Assembly: GCA_018398805.1 (NCBI GenBank)
Contig: JAGFBZ010000557.1
Span: 1 to 64,000 of the forward strand
Source: Hirundichthys speculiger
Taxonomy: Eukaryota; Chordata; Actinopteri; Beloniformes; Exocoetidae
DNA: 64,000 nt
Reading direction: 5' to 3'
Below the pieces are notes generated by a model, which had not been told where the DNA came from, searched no databases, and saw nothing but the letters and a program-made list of their open reading frames with translations. The position numbers and the translations under genes are program-made. This document shows, piece by piece, positions 1 to 12,483 of the stretch. The first letter of the stretch is position 1. Each line of letters starts with the position of its first letter.

Positions 1-1770
1 TCTTCCTACTTCTTTGGCTTGGAAAACAAACACAGACTAAAAAGAGGATTCTGAATTACTTATCAATGAGTTAAATAGACAGTCAAGAAACAATAAATGG
101 GAAATAGAGCCTTTTATCATTGTACAGATCAAAAGTTCGAAACAAGTCTTTATTTTTTAGCTGATCCAACATATATAACAAGATGGATACGTATAATCAA
201 ATTATGGAAGAGAACCAAAATTGAAGAATTGGATAATGCAATCGAACGGTTTCAAGGAAAGTCACCAGGTCTTGATGGTAACGGTTGAATTCTATTTTTT
301 TTTTGGTCTGATATTAGATGCTCTTGTATAATGCCTTGACACAATGTATTCAAATGAATATTTATCCCTACAATGAAACTGGATTTATTACTCTAATACC
401 AAAGCCCAATAAGGATAAACTCTCACTTGAAAATTGGAGGCCAATGACTCTCCTGTGTAATATTATAAATTGTTAGCTCATATATACTCAAACCGTCTGG
501 ACTGTGGCATAACGAAACTTGTTGATGAATGCCAGTCGGCTTTCATAAAAGGCAGAAATACACAATCACACCAGGTTGATTATTGATATGCGGATTACAG
601 AGATATTAATACAGAAGCTGTGCTCTTTTTAGTTTTTAAAGGCCTTCGACAGCGTTGAGCACTCCTTTTTGTTGGAATTTTTAAACGTTTTGGGCTTGGA
701 AAAACTTTTGTTATTGTTAAATGTTTTATACTGATATAGCAGTTGTGTTTCTCTTATCTGTTGACGCCTAGTTATGGTACACGAGGTATTCGACAGGCTG
801 TCCTTATCCCCAAAGCTTTTCATCCTGGCAACTCAACTACTACTGTCTAATTCAACAATCCCCCAAAATAGGGTATTACCATCTTTAACAAAGATTTAAA
901 TTGAGTCAATTTGCGACGACACATCCATTTTCTTAAAAAACAAATTAATGGTGAGTAAAACACTAAACAAAATCTCTTTTTTTTCAAATGCTTCAGGCTT
1001 GTCTCTTAATATTAAAAAAGTGTGAATTACTCCCCATCCATGAATGCCCCGACCCCACTATAGCATCAATTAATGTTGTATCTGAGGTGAAATTCTTAGA
1101 ATAACCATATCAAAAATCTTATAGCGAGAAGATGTGAATATATCCATCCGTATTACTGATGTGAAGAAATCCCTCAGCCAATGGCTAACAAGAGATCCTA
1201 CAATATTTGGTAGAATTATTCTAAGGCAGAGGGAATTTCAAAATTGATATATCCTTGCCACTCCTTATATGTTTCCTCCAATAATATTAACAAAGTTAAT
1301 TCAGTTATCTTCACATTTCTATAGAGAAACAAGACTCACTATCTTAGAAGGTCACACTTGTCAAAGTTTATATAAAGGTGGTGTGAAGCGCTCGATTTTG
1401 AAGCGATGGCTGGTACATTGAGTAACTGGATCAAGGCCTGTCTGTCCTCAGCCGATTCTGTGGTTTCATATTCCAACGTCCTTGTTTAGTAAATTAGGTG
1501 GGCTAGAGTTCTTCTTAAATGTGATTTGAGTGAGCAAAATTTCTGTAAGCTGTCAAATTTCCACAGCAGATTCTCAATGTTTGAAGTGTTGTACAAGCAT
1601 AACTTTTCACCCCATAGATCAACTCTATGGAATAATAGAGTTTTATTATCCAATAGAAAGTCCATGTTTAAACATAACTGGTTTGAGAAAGGGACAGTTT
1701 TTGTCACTGATTTGTTAGATGATACTGGGAATATTATTGATTTTTTCATCCTTTTTGAACAAGTATGATC
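1..1770 (+). pseudogene. Decayed L1-type LINE ORF2 (reverse transcriptase) relic
   Basis: Pieces of a LINE reverse transcriptase can be read in order on the plus strand in shifting frames. They are a KSPGLDG motif near 255-280, a LIPKPNKDK-like stretch followed by WRP near 390-440, QSAFIKGRNT near 535-560 and a KAFDSVEH-like catalytic-A block near 640-660. A C-terminal L1-like block (WNNRVLLSNRKSMFKHNWF) lies near 1628-1685. The order and motifs fit the L1/Tx1 group. Many stops and frameshifts make it a dead copy. The left end continues outside the window. No YxDD box was found, so the middle is deleted or badly decayed. The clade call is by motif only. Confidence 0.72.
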
Positions 1771-1799
1771 TAAATTGTCATGCAGAATTTAAGAAGGTT

Positions 1800-2160
1800 T
1801 GTCATGGCCTGGTCGCCATGGCAGCCCTGTGTGTGTATGTGTGTGTCAAGTTGGCGTCTCTCCCTGTCTTTAGTGTCCTGTTTTACTTTGAAAGGTCTGT
1901 CTTGTCTCTATTGTTTTCTGCTTTGCTTCCTTCCCCTCGTTACCCTGATTCCCTGCACCTGCCTCTTGTTTATTCCTCTGTGTATTTAAGTCCTGTCATT
2001 TTCCCCTGTTCTCTGTGGGTCCATGTTTGCAGTCATGCTCGTTTTTCCTCTCGTCATCTCCATGGATTGAGTTAAGTTTATGTTTTTGTATTTGAGTTTT
2101 TGATATTGTCATTTTGGATCTTTTGGACATTTGTATTTTTGTTTAATAACCCTTTTAGAT
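1800..2160 (+). repeat. LTR-like interspersed repeat, partial copy
   Basis: This segment starts TGTCATGGCC and runs colinear for about 350 bases with the reverse complement of 56463-56888. Shared blocks include a stretch with tandem GTs, a TATTTAAGTCCTG TATA-like block and an AATAA poly(A)-like signal near 2143-2149. After about 2156 the two copies diverge. The 56463 copy has matching TGTCATG/CATGACA ends, so this is probably a partial LTR of the same Gypsy-like family. No internal retroelement sequence follows that I can recognise. Confidence 0.6.
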
Positions 2161-2615
2161 CCCCGGTGTGGTTCAGCCCCTGACTAGCAGAGTCTGTCAC
2201 CGGGACCAGCTCTCCGTCTCTTCGGGTAAGAAGTTGCGGTCTAGGGGGGTTCACCTCGCTAGTTTTCCTCAACTTATTTAAGCTGGTGTCAAGGAGATAC
2301 GCCTAGCTCAAGAAGATACGCCTAGCTCTCACTGCATACAATTCCAAACGCCTACCCTGCTTACCCCAATAACTGACCTTAGAGGAATAGCCTGGTGGCT
2401 CAAAGTCCAGCTATGGGTCACGTTTGTTAACTGCAGCTCTCCTCTTATGATCTGGGCTCTTGTTACCAGCTAGGATAAGTTTAGTAGCTTGGACAGCAAG
2501 CCCCAAGGATATGTGACAATATTGGACTAGAGTAACCGTTAAGAACCTTTGTTGTTAGTGCAGAGGCATAATCAAGTCTTCACAATTGTGGGTACAGATG
2601 TAATTTCCACCATGA
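2161..2615. other. Unassigned spacer between repeats
   Basis: No gene is visible. The only structure noted is a direct repeat of about 15 bases (AGATACGCCTAGCTC) occurring twice between 2296 and 2330. It may be the inner flank of the LTR-like repeat to its left. Confidence 0.4.
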
Positions 2616-3552
2616 CGTCTTATGATAGTTTTATATGGTCCCCTCCTCTTCATCCTTTACCTGCTTCCCCTCGGCAACATCATACGCCGCCATGGACTCC
2701 ATTTTCACTGTTACGCTGATGACATCCAACTGTACATCTCCACAACCTCGATCACCCCTGCTACACTGTCCACCCTCACCAACTGCCTCAGTGAAATTAA
2801 ATCCTGGATGCAAATAAACTTTCTCAACCTCAACTGCGACAAATCGGACATCATCATCATCGGCCCCAAATCCCTCACCAACACCACCCATAACTTCACC
2901 ATCAACATTGACAACTTCACCCTCTCCCCCTCCCCTCACATTCGTAACCTCGGCATCATCTCCGATAGTCACCTCACCTCCAAACACCACATCAATAACA
3001 TCACCAGGACGGCCTTCTTCCATCTCAAAAACATTGCACGCCTCCGCCCTTCACTGTCCTTCGCCACTGCTGAAATCTTGATCCATTCTTTATCACTTCC
3101 AGACTTGATTACTGCAATAGCCTTCTTTACGGTTTACCATCCACAACCCTCAATAAACTACAGTACATCCAGAACTCTGCCGCCCGTCTGCTCACTCACA
3201 CCCGCTCCCGTGACCACATCACCCCGTCCTCCAGAACTCCCACTGGCTCCCTGTCCCACAACGCATCACTTTGAAATCCTTCTCCTCACTCACAAGCCCT
3301 TCACAACCAGGCCCCGTCCTACTCACTGACCTGCTCCACCACTACACTCCTCCCGTTCCCTCCGTTCTTCTGACGCCAACCTCCTGTCCATACCACTCAA
3401 ACCAAACACGAACCTGGGGCGACAGAGCCTTCTCCATAGCTGCTCCCTCCCTCTGGAACTCACTCCCCAAACACATCATAGCTTGCACCAACCTATCAAC
3501 CTTTAAGTCACTCATCAAAACCCATCTTTTTATAACTGCTTTTAATGTGTAA
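2616..3552 (+). pseudogene. 5'-truncated L2-clade LINE reverse transcriptase C-terminal half
   Basis: Translation gives GPLLFILYLLPLG followed by CYADDIQLYI, the YADD catalytic box, near 2634-2745. The usual L2 (Maui-type) tail follows: LHHYTPPVPS, then WGDRAFSIAAPSLWNSLP near 3415-3470. The frame changes once between about 3270 and 3330. The element starts in the middle of the reverse transcriptase, as expected from incomplete first-strand synthesis. No endonuclease domain is present, so it cannot move by itself. The clade call rests on motif familiarity, not on a search. Confidence 0.85.
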
Positions 3553-3665
3553 CTAATATCACGTTTTATATGAAGTCTTTCTTTCATTGCTTGTTTTATT
3601 TGTCTTTGTTTTTTTTTTTTAAGCTCTGTAAAGTGTCTGAGTTTTTGAAAAGCGCTCTAAAATGG

Positions 3666-3729
<64 letters not shown>

Positions 3730-3735
3730 TATATC
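3553..3735 (+). repeat. L2 LINE 3' UTR with (ATT)n tail
   Basis: After the L2 stop codon comes a short AT-rich UTR. It contains the stem-like AAGCTCTGTAAAGTGTCTGAG and AAAGCGCTCTAAAATGG, then about 20 ATT units (3668-3726). This microsatellite tail is the normal 3' terminus of fish L2 elements and marks the insertion's end. Confidence 0.8.
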
Positions 3736-6700
3736 ATTATTTATTAAAGCAGATTAGCAGGTTAAGCAGCAGCATTCATTGGTTAAACAACTCTAATTCT
3801 ACTTGGAAAAGACAAATTAAGCTGTGGCTTACAAATCGATTCATCTGGTTGGTCCAAGGACAGGCTGGGATGTACGCAAATGGCCACTTTGCGTTGTCAA
3901 GGCTGCTGATGGCCCGTGGGAACTCTGATATCCGGCCCCTCCTCCTCCTTACTAGCAGTGAGCTAGGCTAACCTAAAAAGGCTCTCATTATTCTTCAGAA
4001 GTTGGGAAACTCGGTCGATCCTGTTCTGAGGGTCTTCTATCTTCTTTTCTTCTTTCTTGAAGAATTCCCCCCAGGTTATCCCTCCAGATGGTGGTCAGCT
4101 CTCCTTGGTCTCAGCTTGGTCCTTCTTTGGTTCTTCTTCTCCTCCTCCGGAAAACACCCCAGGAAACAACCCCGAATTCTCCTGATTCCCTCTTTTATGC
4201 TATCCTCTATCTCTCTCATCAGCCTGCATCAGCCTGCAAAATATCCCTGTTTTGGTTTCCTACAACTGTTAATTGGTCGACTCACATTTGCATAGTTATA
4301 CATAATTTCCCCAAACTCACATAACACTTCTGATTGGTTATCCACATATACAGAGGCGTGCATAATTTTACATAACCCTCCTTATTTTGGTCATACATCA
4401 TGCATAATTCACAGACAGTGCCACACAGTCATTTGATAGGTACAAACAATCAGCAGAGGCGTCCTGATATCATCCACTCCTCACAAGGTTACCTTGTTTT
4501 TCTTGGTCAAATATCTCGTTAAACTAAAGCTAATCAGCTAAAGTTAACCCTTATTTAATGACCTATGCACCATGGTCTGTCCCACAATTTTATTAACTGA
4601 CGAATTGCTGGATTTATTTGTTTAATACCCAGAATATGCGCTCATTCACCATGTTTCTGCACAAAGCCCACAGGGGCGCCAGCCTCCCTGAGGTCAGCCT
4701 ACACTGCCATTCTCGCACCTGGCTGACCCAGCACTAGCCACGGCTACGCTGATGTGTATTGCTAGAATCTTATTGTTTACAAATGACAGACTCCTCTCCT
4801 GCTTTTCTTGTGTCTTCGTAGCCCAGAGCTGCAGAAATATTTTGACTAACTAGTTTGTTGACATTCCACAGAGGAACACCACGCTCCGACTCTGCTGATG
4901 CACAGTGTCTCGACCCAACGAGAAATGTTAATCATACAGAATTAACATAGATCTATTACATTATTACATTACTACATTACAAAATCAACTAAATCATCTT
5001 GTTTCTGGTTATTGATTAGGATCACACATTTCATTAATTAGAGATTGATTACAAATCACACTAGTTACCACATTTCTTACTCCGCTACACTATGAAATCT
5101 CTTCAACAGAGCTGAGATGATTCCAACTTCCTTCGGGTCACTTGACACCCTTTTTGCTTGTAAATCTCCTGCTCTTTGGTCCTTCCTCAGCCACTGCAAA
5201 CCATGACAGTTTTATTCCCAAACAGTATCTCTGAGATGTTTCATGTTAAAATGATCTGATGAACCAACCAGTTTAACCAGTTTATGGTTTCACAGTTAAA
5301 CAAACATTGTTCAGTAATAATCTGCAGGACAGAAAAATGTCTCCTTCTGGAGTTTTAGGGACATAAAGGATGAATCCAAACTGTTGTGGTGAAATAGTTC
5401 TCCACAGACTTGTGCTGATGAGGTGGTCTGTTGGTCTGAATCAGGTCTGTTAAAGCAGTGGGACGTCCCAGTCATGTAGGACAGTAGGTCCAGAACTGGA
5501 CTGAACAACAGAGTCCTGAGACTGGAACCACAAACACCTGAGTTCAGGACTTCACAACAAACCAGTTCATGGTTGGTTCTCTTCCAGATCCTCATCCTGC
5601 TGATCACATGATGCAGCTGAATCTCTGACTGAAATACAGCTGACAGCATCTCATTTCTCACATGTTACTGTCTGATTATCAGGATCTTCTGTCATAGTTC
5701 CTACATCACCTGCTGAAGTGCAGATCTGACACCTTTTACATACAAATGGAGAATAAATTTACTGAAAATCCAGCCATCGCTAAGTCTTGTTGTTTAAGGT
5801 TAATTGTTGATCTGACTCAGAGTCCTTCGTCTTGACGATCATTTTACCACCACAGAAACTCAAGGCTGATGTTCCTGATCAACATGGGTGTTAGGTCTTA
5901 TTCTTGAATAAACAATACCAAAGAGACCGTGACAATACTTTGTTCAGCTGTGCAAAGGGGAGAGATTTTGTAGAGGATGTGCTCTGCTCAGTTCTCCAAC
6001 GAGTCTTCCCGCGCAGCTTCAACATAAGGAGTGGTTATATTGGTCATATGATATAGATTCTGCTCAGCAACAAGATAACTATAGAATGACATTTTGAGAC
6101 AGGATGTATCTGCTTGTGGTTAACACCTTTGCTTTGTCTTAGAGGAGAGCAAGTGTCTCAGAGCTGAGTTCCTGGAACAGAAGTCTGAAAACAGGAACTC
6201 AGCTCTAACCACAGAATGTTCCAGCTCAAACTTGTTATGAGCCTGCAAATGTCACACAGCAAGCAGTTAATACAAAGAATAACATGCAAAATTATAAGAT
6301 CGACCTTGTTCACCCCGACAATGGGTTTTTATCCAGTCAGGTTCTGGACATCTCACCATCAGACAACAGTTGAAACAAGTTCTGCTGAAGCTGAACTGAG
6401 GACTGGTGAAGCTCCGATCGATCACCAGCTCTACCAGCTGATGCTGAGTGAACCGACTGCAGCCTTCAGGTCCTCAGGGCTTTTCAGAAACCAGTCCTGA
6501 TGGAGGTCCAGGTGAAGTCAGTCAGCCTGAAAGACTGCAGACCAACCTGGAGGGTTTCCATCTGAAGGAGCTGCTGTCATGGAGAGAGACCAACGAGCTG
6601 GAGGTCCATACAGCTCATAGTCACAGCAGCTGCTCAAAGTGATAAACTGATATTAATACCAACTCTTAGATGATCCAGGGTCCATCAGGGTCACCACACC

Positions 6701-7998
6701 TCACCACGCCTTCCAAATAACAAACTCCAAGCAGCAGATGGATGGAGAATCTCCAAACACATCAGTAGAACAAACGTTTCAACAGCAGAATATAGAGGAG
6801 ACAGAATATAAGTGGTAACTGAAGGATCATCCTGCAGCTGTGAGACCTGGTGACAACTTCTACCAGACATCAGGTTGTAGCAGGAACTAAGAGGTCACTT
6901 TCTAAAACCATGAGACAATAACAACATCATAAAGACAGATGTTTCAGCTCCATCTCTCCCTCTCAGTTATCCAGCTGCTGGTGAGCACAAACGTCTTCCT
7001 AACCTAGTTTTTCCAACTCCACTTCTCCACTTTGGTTTACCTTCGTGTGACTCGTAACATGTGGTCTGAGGAAGCTGCTCCTGGATCTGGTCCTGGTCTC
7101 GTCACAGTCCTGAATTTGCATGTGTTCTTTTCTAAACCTGCAACCTGCCATCAACTTGTTGTCGTCATCTCAGACGGAGATGGAGGCTTTAATTTAATAT
7201 AGGCTTCTACAAATGATTTTCATCCAATAATTAAACTATTTATGCCAGTTAGTTAATGTGGAAGAGAAATGAGGAGATTCTTTAGCATTTTCAAGCTTCC
7301 TGCTAGAGTTATATATGTATTTTTAAATATCTATATATATGTGTGTGTGTGTGTGTGTGGGTGTAGAGTTGAAACCAGAAGTTTGCATATTTTCCATCCA
7401 CAAAGACGTAACTTTTTTTTCTCACTCTCTGACTTTAACTTAAACTAAACTTTTCCTGTTTTTGGTCAGTTCGGATTACTCTGGACTAGCTGGAACAAAG
7501 GAGCAAGTAGAGCTCTACTGCTGAACAGGAAGAACATCATCTCCACTACCTGAGGACCACATCCTGTTGACCAGGCAGGAAGACCAAAGAGGGTGGGGGT
7601 CCCTTCAGGAATCTGAGATGATGTCACCTCTCCATCATCACTTCTAATCAAAGTCTAACTACTCCCAACATTTATTAATCTATTAAATGTTATTTATCAA
7701 CATTTATACTTCTATAACTGCATTAGTTTTATAGCACCAGAGTCAGAAGAAAATCATGTCCTTGTATCATTAAAACCAGTTCAACTCTGCAGCTGCTGAC
7801 AGAGAGACTGTTTTACAGGAGAAGAGAAAAGAAAAAGACTTGACGTCATGTTGGAAAAACTGAGAGGACTGAAAGCTGTTTTCTCCAACAGATCCAACAC
7901 ACTCCTTCAGTTCATCCTGAGCTTCTAACACACACCTGTTGCTTTGGCTTTTTTCTGTTTCTTCTCTTTTTAAATGTGTTTTAAAGAAGTTTACTCAC
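3736..7998. other. About 4.3 kb without recognisable genes
   Basis: Several short open frames occur, the longest being 116 codons on the minus strand at 5311-5661. None shows a domain, codon bias or splice context that I recognise. The 3740-4940 part looks repeat-like, but I could not match it to anything else in the window. If the splice donor at 7998 is real, 5300-7990 would be the intron of a minus-strand gene. Confidence 0.4.
7341..7358. repeat. (GT)n microsatellite
   Basis: Nine GT units follow a short TATATATAT run. Confidence 0.9.
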
Positions 7999-8052
7999 CA
8001 GCTGCTGCTGTAGGAAGAATGCGTCAAAGTCAATGAAATAGAAAGTGAAACT
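7999..8052 (-). promoter_or_regulatory. Candidate interferon-response element and first-exon splice donor
   Basis: GAAAGTGAAACT at 8041-8052 is an exact match to the interferon-stimulated response element consensus GAAANNGAAACT, which works in either orientation. About 40 bases away, the minus strand reads CAGCAGCTG followed by GTGAGTAA (donor GT at 7998-7997). This is a strong splice donor, as expected for a short untranslated first exon of a gene running leftward. No TATA box or coding exon was identified, so the gene itself is unknown. One 12-base motif can arise by chance. Confidence 0.35.
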
Positions 8053-9930
8053 TTAGTCAGGAGACGTCCCACTTTTCCTCCACAGTGTAAGAAACAATTA
8101 GAAGAAAGTGAATCATTTAGGATAATTGATTATTATTAGCAGATAAAACTGATAATAGATGTGAATCTTCAAATAACAGTTCACTACGATCATCTAGACA
8201 GCATCTCTATGCTACAGGCTAATAGAAAAGAGAAAAATAGTACTAATAATAATATAAAGATAATAGTATCATAGGCGTAATTTATTGGGGGGGGGGGGGT
8301 TGCAACCCACCCAATAATTTAAACCAGCCACCACAACCCCCCCAATATCATATCATAATTATTTAAAATGAATGTTAGGTATTATAAACACAATAATGTG
8401 GTAGATTTTCTTAATGGCAGTAAAAAAGAAAAAAGAGTGACATTGATCGGTGCATTGATCACTGATCTGAATGAAGGAAAGTTAGTCCTGCTCTCTGCTG
8501 TCCTGTGTCTCTTAGCTGTTATTTAACACATCGGGCGCCAAACGTCTTATTGTTTTTTAACAGCAACGTTATCCTGTATGTCCTGCCCTGCTGCTCTGTG
8601 AACATCAGACTTGTATCTACGAAATAAGGTATAGAAAACACGTTTTCAACTATCAATTACCCCCCCCCCCCTTTATCTCACTGTTGGTGGGCAGTGAGAT
8701 AAAACACACATCAGTAAAGCAAAGAATGCAAAATATAAAATTTAGTTAGCAAGTTCAAAAAATATACAATCCTGTTGGATTGTAAAGTTGAGGTTTATGG
8801 TTAAAACCTTTGATACTTTATTATTCTGTGTGTTCTTTGGACAAATAAACCTAAAACTAAACCTAGTTGTAAATGTGATTAATGCTATATTTTCACTATT
8901 GATCTGTCTCTCTACCTGATTGGCTCATGCAGCCTGCGTCACTCAACTGTATTTTACTGAACTGAAGGATAAAGCATCTTCAACCTCTTCACAGTGGAGT
9001 GTTTCCAGTAACACAGATCTGAAATGTGGTGTTCTGATCCACTTGAGGCTCCACTGAGCTCCCTCTTTGTTCTGTGGGCTTGTGAGCTCATGACAGGTTC
9101 CTGGAGCAGAGGAAGCTCCTGTCGACTGAAACAAGCTCTTCAGTCTGCTCCTCCTTCAGGTTTGTCCTTTCACACATACGGTGGATGGAGAGGACGGCTG
9201 TATGGCTTCTGGTGTCTTTGTTGCTGCTCAGAGGGCTGTGTAGGTGTCTCATGGCTTGGTTGGGTCTGGATCTGAGTCTTCTGGTAGTGTATGCATGTCT
9301 ATGATTCTTCTTGGGGAAGAACATTTCACATTTGTCTGTTAGGTGTCAGGTGCCACGTGGTTCTTCTGGACCTACCACAAGTGGCTGTGGAGCGATGCCT
9401 CTTTCTGGCCTTCATAAGGTTGTTAGGATTTTGGTGCAATTTTAAAATGTGGGGACTGTTTGAAGTCTGATGATGAGCTTTTTCCTCATGGTGATGTGAT
9501 GGATGAACTTTGGACAGCTGTCCTCCTGCTGATCTCCATAGCTGTGTGTAACTGTCCCTCTCATGTTAACGGTGATTTGGTTTCTACAGCTGGATGCTGC
9601 TGAGAGGATCTCTGCCCAGTCTCCTGTTCTGGATGGAGACCCTGCCTGTTGTCCTCCTGTAGATGAGGATGGGGGAGCAGGGTTAACCTAGGTCTAACTT
9701 CTGAGGTCCGTTTGAGGCAGACCTCCACCGATGGGCGTGGACCATCCTGAAACATGTACCGTTCTGTCAGCCGAGCTGCGATAAAATACTGTGCTGTTGT
9801 ATTTCAATCATTTTCATTCTGTGCTAACAGATTAACTGATGGGTGAAGTCAGTCCGGCCCAGTCAAGCCTGTGGTCCCTCCAACAACACCAGCTCCAGAA
9901 TTACCTCAACCTCTTTTCCCTGTTGTACAA
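8053..9930. other. Unassigned spacer with homopolymers
   Basis: No gene was recognised. It contains a G-run at 8287-8299, a C-run near 8660-8671 beside a perfect hairpin (8672-8703), and several short frames without domains. Confidence 0.4.
8672..8703. repeat. Perfect 12-bp hairpin with 8-nt loop
   Basis: TTTATCTCACTG at 8672-8683 and CAGTGAGATAAA at 8692-8703 are perfect reverse complements around TTGGTGGG. The hairpin directly follows a C-run. It might be the end of a small inverted-repeat element, but no second terminus was found. Confidence 0.8.
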
Positions 9931-10005
9931 GATAAGATAAGATAAGATAAGATAAGATAAGATAAGATAAGATAAGATAAGATAAGATAAGATAAGATAA
10001 GATAA
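9931..10005. repeat. (GATAA)15 pentanucleotide array
   Basis: Fifteen exact GATAA units run directly into TTTTATTGAGCCAGC. The following 10006-10115 looks like the reversed 3' end of a retroposon whose tail is this pentamer, so a minus-strand LINE or SINE end is likely. No coding part of it was recognised. Confidence 0.85.
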
Positions 10006-10728
10006 TTTTATTGAGCCAGCGTACCGGCACAAAGAATTTTCATTCCAGTACATCCCTCCAAGAAAAGATTACAAAAGAAACAACAAAGGGCGTAGGACGT
10101 GGGTAGACGGTGCGCTGTGGTGCAGCCAAGTTTCTGGTGCTCCTTTATTCATTAGATGAGGAAAGGATTGACACAAGGAGGGAGGGGAGGGAGGGAAAAA
10201 AGTATCTATCAGTCTATCAGTCATCTATCCGGATCAGCCTTTCAAATTTGATAGAGCTTCCCATTGTCAATCCCTACATTTTACATTTTAAAAACAAACA
10301 ATTGGTACAACTATTGTGATGTGTCATATCAAAGAATAAGTTACCAGCCAGAGTTGCTTGTGAGACAGAAACTGTTACTAGCCACAGCCAAATTTTACCA
10401 GCATTTGGCCGGTTGGCCGGTGTCAGTGTCAAGCCCTGGTCAGAGGATATGCAATCTGGCAATCCTCACCTGCTTATGACCTCCTGGCACAAAAACTTAG
10501 CAACAGACTGAGCACCTTTGTGTCTGGAATTGGCAAAAATTCAACCGAATTTACAATGTTGCATCTTACTAAAATAAACATTTTCTTGTTTCAAAAGATG
10601 ATGATGATAATCTCTCAATCTTGACATACTCAGAATATATTTGTCAAAGTTCAAAAGGTTCCTCAAGTTATGATGAGTCGGGATAGTAACCGGATAGTCA
10701 ACAGTGACAGATGATGTTTCATCATACA

Positions 10729-12317
10729 TCAATATTTGTCTCTAACAGAGTTGGGCACATATAGCAAAAAGAGTTCATAGAATAATCTGGAAGTGTCAGT
10801 GCTGGAGCCTCCAGCAGTCTTCACTTCCACCAGCTGCATCTGAGTGAGTTTTCTCAAGGCATCTCGGTCTTGTTGTTTCTGTCTTTTCTCCCTTTTTCGA
10901 TACAGTTCCACTTGATGTGCAATGTGATCTGTGTAGACACTTTTCGTCATGTGTCCAAGTCCAACCACGTCTGCCAGCTTGCTTCTCACTGGCTGGGGCA
11001 ATCCTTCCTGAATCTTGTCTCGTATAATCGCTTGTTCCATTTGAATTCCTTCTGGATCATGTCCTGTGGTGTTTCTCCATACTTGATGGGCTCTGGAAAC
11101 ATAAGCTCTGGGATTTTCATTATCTCTTATGGGTTCAATCAGAATATTGTCAGGATGAACGTTCGTCGGAAATGTTACTGTCAGTGCTTTACATATTCAG
11201 CCTCTGTTCACTGCAAACAGTTCAGGATCGTTCACAGCTGTTCCCACATAACGATCAAGGCCAGCTTTTAGCATGATCTCTTCCATCGCTGGGACTCCAA
11301 GAATGTTAGCTAGAAGTCTCTTAACATCTCCCATAGCAAGCTGTGTTCCCACACAGACTTCCTCCAATTTTGAGATCCATGGATGGGCTCCATCCTGGAG
11401 CGGTGGTAGCTTCTCCAATATGCTTGTCAGATCTGTGTTCTGCCAAGGCTTGTAGTCAACATGTGGTCCTCGGACGACCACTGGACACATCTTGCTCGAT
11501 GAGTCTTTCTTTTTTGGTCTTAAAGAGTAGCTTTTGGATGATGCTTTCTTGCGTGTTTCCTCCTCTTCAATTTGTAGTTCTTGAAATTGGTCTTGCATGG
11601 CTCTTGGATTCTCTGCTCCAAGGGAACTCTCCAGGAAAGCGCGACACAAATCAATGGTTCCCCGTTCCTTTCTTAGGGTTTGTGACTTGTCATCTTTGGT
11701 TCTTGCAGTGGATGTCAGAGGGAGAGAGCGTGCAGCAGGTGAGGGACTTTCATGTTCTGATTCTTCTGTGTCGTTTTTCAAACTTTCTTCATCACTATAT
11801 TCAGAGCCGTCGTCTTCCGGGAAATAGTCGAGGCCAAATCCTGGAAGCTGAGGATACAAATTTCCCTTCTTCACTTCTCTTTCATATAGTGGAGGGGTCC
11901 TCAATGTTGGAGGAGAAGATGTGTGAGAGAAAAGTTTTTTAATCTTTTGTTATTATCTCCTTTGTTTCCTCTGCATCTGGTTTCATGTCTTCAATTTCAT
12001 TTCGTCGTTTCTCCTTTCTTGTTTGCAGGATCTTCTGTCCTTCAATTTTAAACAACTCCAAAACTCCAAGCTTGAATTGTCTCTTTTCTTGATGTTTGTC
12101 TTCTTTCTGGTGTGTCTTGTAGGTTGAAACAAGTACTTGAATTGTATTTATAACATCTGGGTTCAAAGTGCCTTCTATTGGCCAAGGTTGAGCAATGTGT
12201 GGTCAACGTTTGTTCCATTTTTCTGAAGTCTTTGTAATTCTTTTAATAAGTGGATTGTGTTTCTGTACAAACTCAACAGGAGTTATTTTCGGAACCTTAT
12301 CTTTTGTTACTGACATA
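10729..12317 (-). pseudogene. gag: Endogenous retrovirus gag (matrix and capsid), broken
   Basis: A minus-strand ATG at 12317 opens a lysine-rich matrix-like region with TPVEFVQKHNPLIKRI. It meets a stop near 12200 and continues at 12166-11939. A third block (11904-11197) has an acidic linker, then a capsid-like part with HVDYKPWQNTDLTSILEKL. An in-frame TGA at 11197-11199 interrupts it. The same frame goes on to 10729 through a major-homology-like stretch (ENPRAYVSRAHQVW, near 11105) and a Lys/Arg/Gln-rich end. The layout fits gag of a class I/epsilon-like fish retrovirus. No CCHC knuckle, pol or env follows within reach. The breaks are a frameshift between 11939 and 11904 and at least two stops. 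A chromovirus at 12484 splits its 5' leader. Confidence 0.75.
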
Positions 12318-12478
12318 ATGTTATAGCAGAAGAAAAACTAATCAGAAAATCAAAAACTCAAAGATTTAAAAATTTCATTTTTATTTTATTTTAATTTCTA
12401 ATGATCAATTATTAAAACTGTTTTATTACTATTGAACAATCAATCAATAGAATACCGATTAAATGTTCAATAAACAAT
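12318..12478 (-). other. Leader of the retroviral gag, left part
   Basis: This AT-rich non-coding stretch lies directly upstream of the gag ATG at 12317. It ends at the CAACC target duplication of the chromovirus and would continue on the far side from 18173. No primer-binding site or LTR edge was recognised in either part. Confidence 0.45.
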
Positions 12479-12483
12479 CAACC
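12479..12483. other. Target-site duplication CAACC, left copy
   Basis: CAACC directly abuts the TG edge of the left LTR and is repeated at 18168-18172. Confidence 0.9.

Noticed and set aside
5311..5661. 116-codon minus-strand frame
   Set aside because: No domain, splice site or composition supports coding.
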